A DNA stretch of 39,166 bases from Acrasis kona (taxonomy: Eukaryota; Heterolobosea; Eutetramitea; Acrasida; Acrasidae), in NCBI GenBank assembly GCA_026419775.2, contig JAOPGA020000710.1, forward strand, positions 1-39,166. The letters run 5' to 3'. Positions 37,000 to 39,166 of the stretch are shown here, one piece after another. The notes below the pieces were generated by a model. That model was not told the DNA's origin, ran no database searches, and saw only the letters and a program-made list of their open reading frames with translations. The stretch's first letter is position 1. Each line of letters starts with the position of its first letter. Position numbers and translations under genes: made by a program.

Positions 37000-38400
37000 T
37001 CGTGTGGATCGTTCCTTTATGATGACGAAATGATTTACATGTATGGGAGTGACTTGTAATTAATTGTGCTGATCCAAAGCTGTTGATTGTCAAAGTTTTT
37101 TCCATGATTGAAAGTGGTTTGATTGTTATCCTCTTCATGTCGTCACGCCTATTCGTTACATTAGAAAAAATAATAATGAGGTACTTACGGCAAGTCTATG
37201 ATGGTGATGAGAATTCTTTGCATGTAGAATCGTCGGTCATGGTGCGTCTGTGGAGATCTAGATTTTTCTCAATAAATGTATAGGAGAATCAATTTCACAT
37301 CCGATAGCATCAATGTTGGATGTTTTACACATCCATTCATGTTGAAAAAGGCATCCATCCATCTTACCAGACTCTTCGCTCCATTAGTGAAATGAAAACA
37401 AAATTTTACTTACGTTTGAGACGGTATGTAATGTATAAAAAAATTACCGCCATACTCTGCAGAAAGTAGGTTGGTAGCGATTGAATTTAATGGAAGGAAC
37501 CAGGACGAACATGTTGGATCATAACGTGGCGGAATTTGTTTGGTTGATTCCAATGTATGTGTGGATTGTTCCTTCATGGTTCAATGTAAGTGATCCATTA
37601 CTCAAAGTAATCTTGTAAAACTGTTGTTCCTCAAAGTTTTCTCCTTGATTGAAAGTTGTAAGATGACTTGATTGTTGTCAACAAGACGAATATTCGTTAC
37701 ATTAGAAAAAGTTATCCATCTGCCAGACATTAAAGAAATGAAAATACAATTTAACTTACATTTGGTATGGCACGTAATGTGTATGGTATTACATACTCTA
37801 TGGTTGGTAACGAAGTGGGATTAATGGGAGGAACAAGAACATCTCAGGAACATGCTGGATTGAATCTGTTGTAGGTCGTGGTTCATGATGGAAGAGTTTG
37901 TCATGAGCATAATTGTTTGTTGCTTCATTCAGGATTGGTTGTTGTTGTTAATGTATTTGTTAATATCTATGGGAGACAATGCTATCGGTTTTGTTGATGA
38001 AATGGTAATTTCGAGGTCTCTCTTGGTTCTTTGTAATCTTGGTCCATGATTACAAAAAAACCTTCCGTAGAATGGGCTTGTGGATGGGAATCATACGATA
38101 AGGTTTGATGTAAATGTATGTCCTCGTTGAATGTTGTGATGGTTGGGTGTGTTGAAAATGTCATCCATCTTGCCAGGCTCTACGCATTATTAGTGAAATG
38201 AAAATGCATTTGCTTACGTTCGAGATGTAATGTGCAAAGGCTCATACTCAGTTGGCGGCGACAATGGATTAATTGGAGAAAATACTCTTGGAGGTTGGTG
38301 ACGAAATGGGATTGGTGGGAACCAGAATGTCTCAGGACGACCATGTTGAATTAATCTTTTGTAGCCATGCGGAGTTTGATGTTGATCTTATTACAAGTGA

Positions 38401-39166
38401 CTATATGCGAAATGGCTTTTAATGCATTCTGAAAATGTTGTGGCGGGTAGTGTGTTCGTTGATGTTGCGATTATTGCAGAAGGTGAGGAAAGTGTAATGC
38501 GATTAATGTATACGCTTGTGATAGTGTATGTTTGATCTGATGTATATACGTTGGTATGCTCAGATTTGAAATGTTGTGCGGCGTGGTGATGTCGGTGTTT
38601 CGTTTGTTGTAATTTGTTGTTGTTCAAAAGTATTTGATGAGTACTTGTGCAATGTTGGATTGATGCTGTCTGGTAAAGAAGGACTCTGGATTGGATCGTT
38701 GAAATGTGCCATGCGTTAATGTAATTTATTTGTTGTGAGCGTCGGTGTTTGTGGTGTAGTATGTTGTGTGGACAACGTTGTGAAGCTTGGTGGGAATTGA
38801 ATGTGATCTTGATGCGTTTGTGTTGTGTTTGTCTGCTGTTCTTCTTGTTGTATCTGTGCGGAACAATGTTTGTTTGATCGCTTGTCTTTGATGTTATGTG
38901 GACAATGTTGTGAAATGTGTTGGTNTATATCTGTTGCTGGTATCTGGAAAATGTACTTGTTCTGGTCGTTGTACTTTCTAGTAGGAGATGACGAAACTTG
39001 AAAAGGACTATGGATTGGACTCTATTTGTGAACTTCTCTCTTGTACTTTGGATAAGCAGATAATAATACGAAACGGTACCGCAGCGACAGTAGACGTTAT
39101 TCCCAAATGGTTTCACATACTACTATCAACAACGGAGAACTACTTTAAAAGTTTTCATCTCCAGTT
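38401..39166. other. GT-rich tract at window end
   Basis: The + strand is T/G-rich with recurring TTGTTG and GTGTT words. The minus-strand frame 39116-38391 is open for 241 codons but low complexity (Thr, Gln, His, Asn) and starts without ATG support; it includes one undetermined base near 38925. It may belong to the decayed family, cut by the window end, but I do not call a gene. Confidence 0.35.

Larger units (their letters stand above)
34370..38400 (-). repeat. decayed, repeated fragments of a spliced gene family
   Basis: Several related blocks recur. A core reading CATCCATCT-TGCCAG on the + strand occurs at 34575-34590, 37351-37370, 37712-37726 and 38161-38176. In the last three it is followed, on the minus strand, by the same arrangement: an exon end, a GTAAG-start intron of 38-40 nt (37413-37374, 37759-37720, 38217-38180) with a TTTCACTAAT-like branch region, and a Pro-rich upstream exon. 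Another pair, 37003-37169 and 37559-37710, are diverged copies sharing a 19-bp identical stretch (37151-37169, 37692-37710). A related piece with GGTTGTTCCTTCATGG starts near 34373. The fragment at 34480-34730 stays open for about 80 codons. The copies are out of frame with one another and no complete gene is visible. The original family is not identified. Confidence 0.55.

Noticed and set aside
38391-39116. 241-codon minus-strand frame
   Set aside because: Low-complexity Thr/Gln/His composition forced by the GT-rich strand, no ATG support and an undetermined base; not called as a gene.
1-39166. CRISPR arrays, bacterial operons, rRNA genes or intact transposons
   Set aside because: No regularly spaced direct repeats, Shine-Dalgarno-type layout, rRNA core or transposase/reverse-transcriptase motifs were seen on either strand.

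Overview
The window is a very compact, AT-rich nuclear segment from a unicellular eukaryote. Genes carry GT-AG introns of only 35-45 nt (29 counted), several introns have a CTAAC/CTAAT-like branch site just before the AG, and neighbouring genes are often separated by tens of bases. The mix (decapping enzyme Dcp2, HAUS1, PDE6-delta, Rad6, an HP1-like protein, TFIIE-alpha, SEN54, NTF2, choline kinase, a mitochondrial PDK-type kinase, mS25, a fungal-type Zn2Cys6 regulator, plus a few bacterial-looking proteins) fits a free-living amoeboid or flagellate protist. A heterolobosean (Acrasis/Naegleria type) is my best guess, but that is inference only.

Layout. 1-760: no gene, but an array of hairpins sharing a TTCGGCTC loop lies upstream of a Zn2Cys6 regulator (757-2229). 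2.6-6.4 kb: Dcp2 (-), an isochorismatase-like hydrolase (+) and a five-exon RING protein (-). 6.6-12.1 kb: PDK/BCKDK (+), choline/ethanolamine kinase (+), an ADP-ribosylglycohydrolase-like protein (-), HAUS1 (+) and a multipass membrane protein (+). 12.3-15.7 kb is a chromatin block: an HP1-like protein with two chromodomains and a chromoshadow domain, Rad6, and convergent to Rad6 a JAMM-protease protein with a C-terminal BAH-like domain. 15.8-25.5 kb: mS25, a small secreted protein, an unresolved small gene, a 909-aa PACS-like protein, SEN54, TFIIE-alpha, a Rieske protein, a helical unknown and a secreted bacterial-type protein. 25.7-31.2 kb: an unknown 347-aa protein, PDE6-delta, NTF2, a 56-aa coiled-coil protein, a Myb/SANT protein, a one-repeat-per-exon ankyrin protein and a membrane-anchored SnoaL-like protein. 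31.2-33.5 kb: a broken NADAR (YbiA-like) gene, a multipass membrane protein and a small spliced gene.

From 33.7 kb the character changes. A tRNA-Glu(TTC) with about 12 extra nucleotides in its D-loop is followed by about 5.4 kb that is almost gene-free. This stretch is rich in T and G on the + strand and holds decayed, repeated fragments of a spliced minus-strand gene family; one 78-aa minus-strand gene in it looks real.

Working links: Rad6 and a JAMM domain protein are the writing and erasing sides of ubiquitin signalling and sit beside a heterochromatin-type reader. SEN54 is a subunit of the enzyme that removes tRNA introns, and the odd tRNA-Glu lies about 12 kb away. Most coding calls come from conserved motifs plus splice junctions that restore frame; names without clear motifs are marked tentative.
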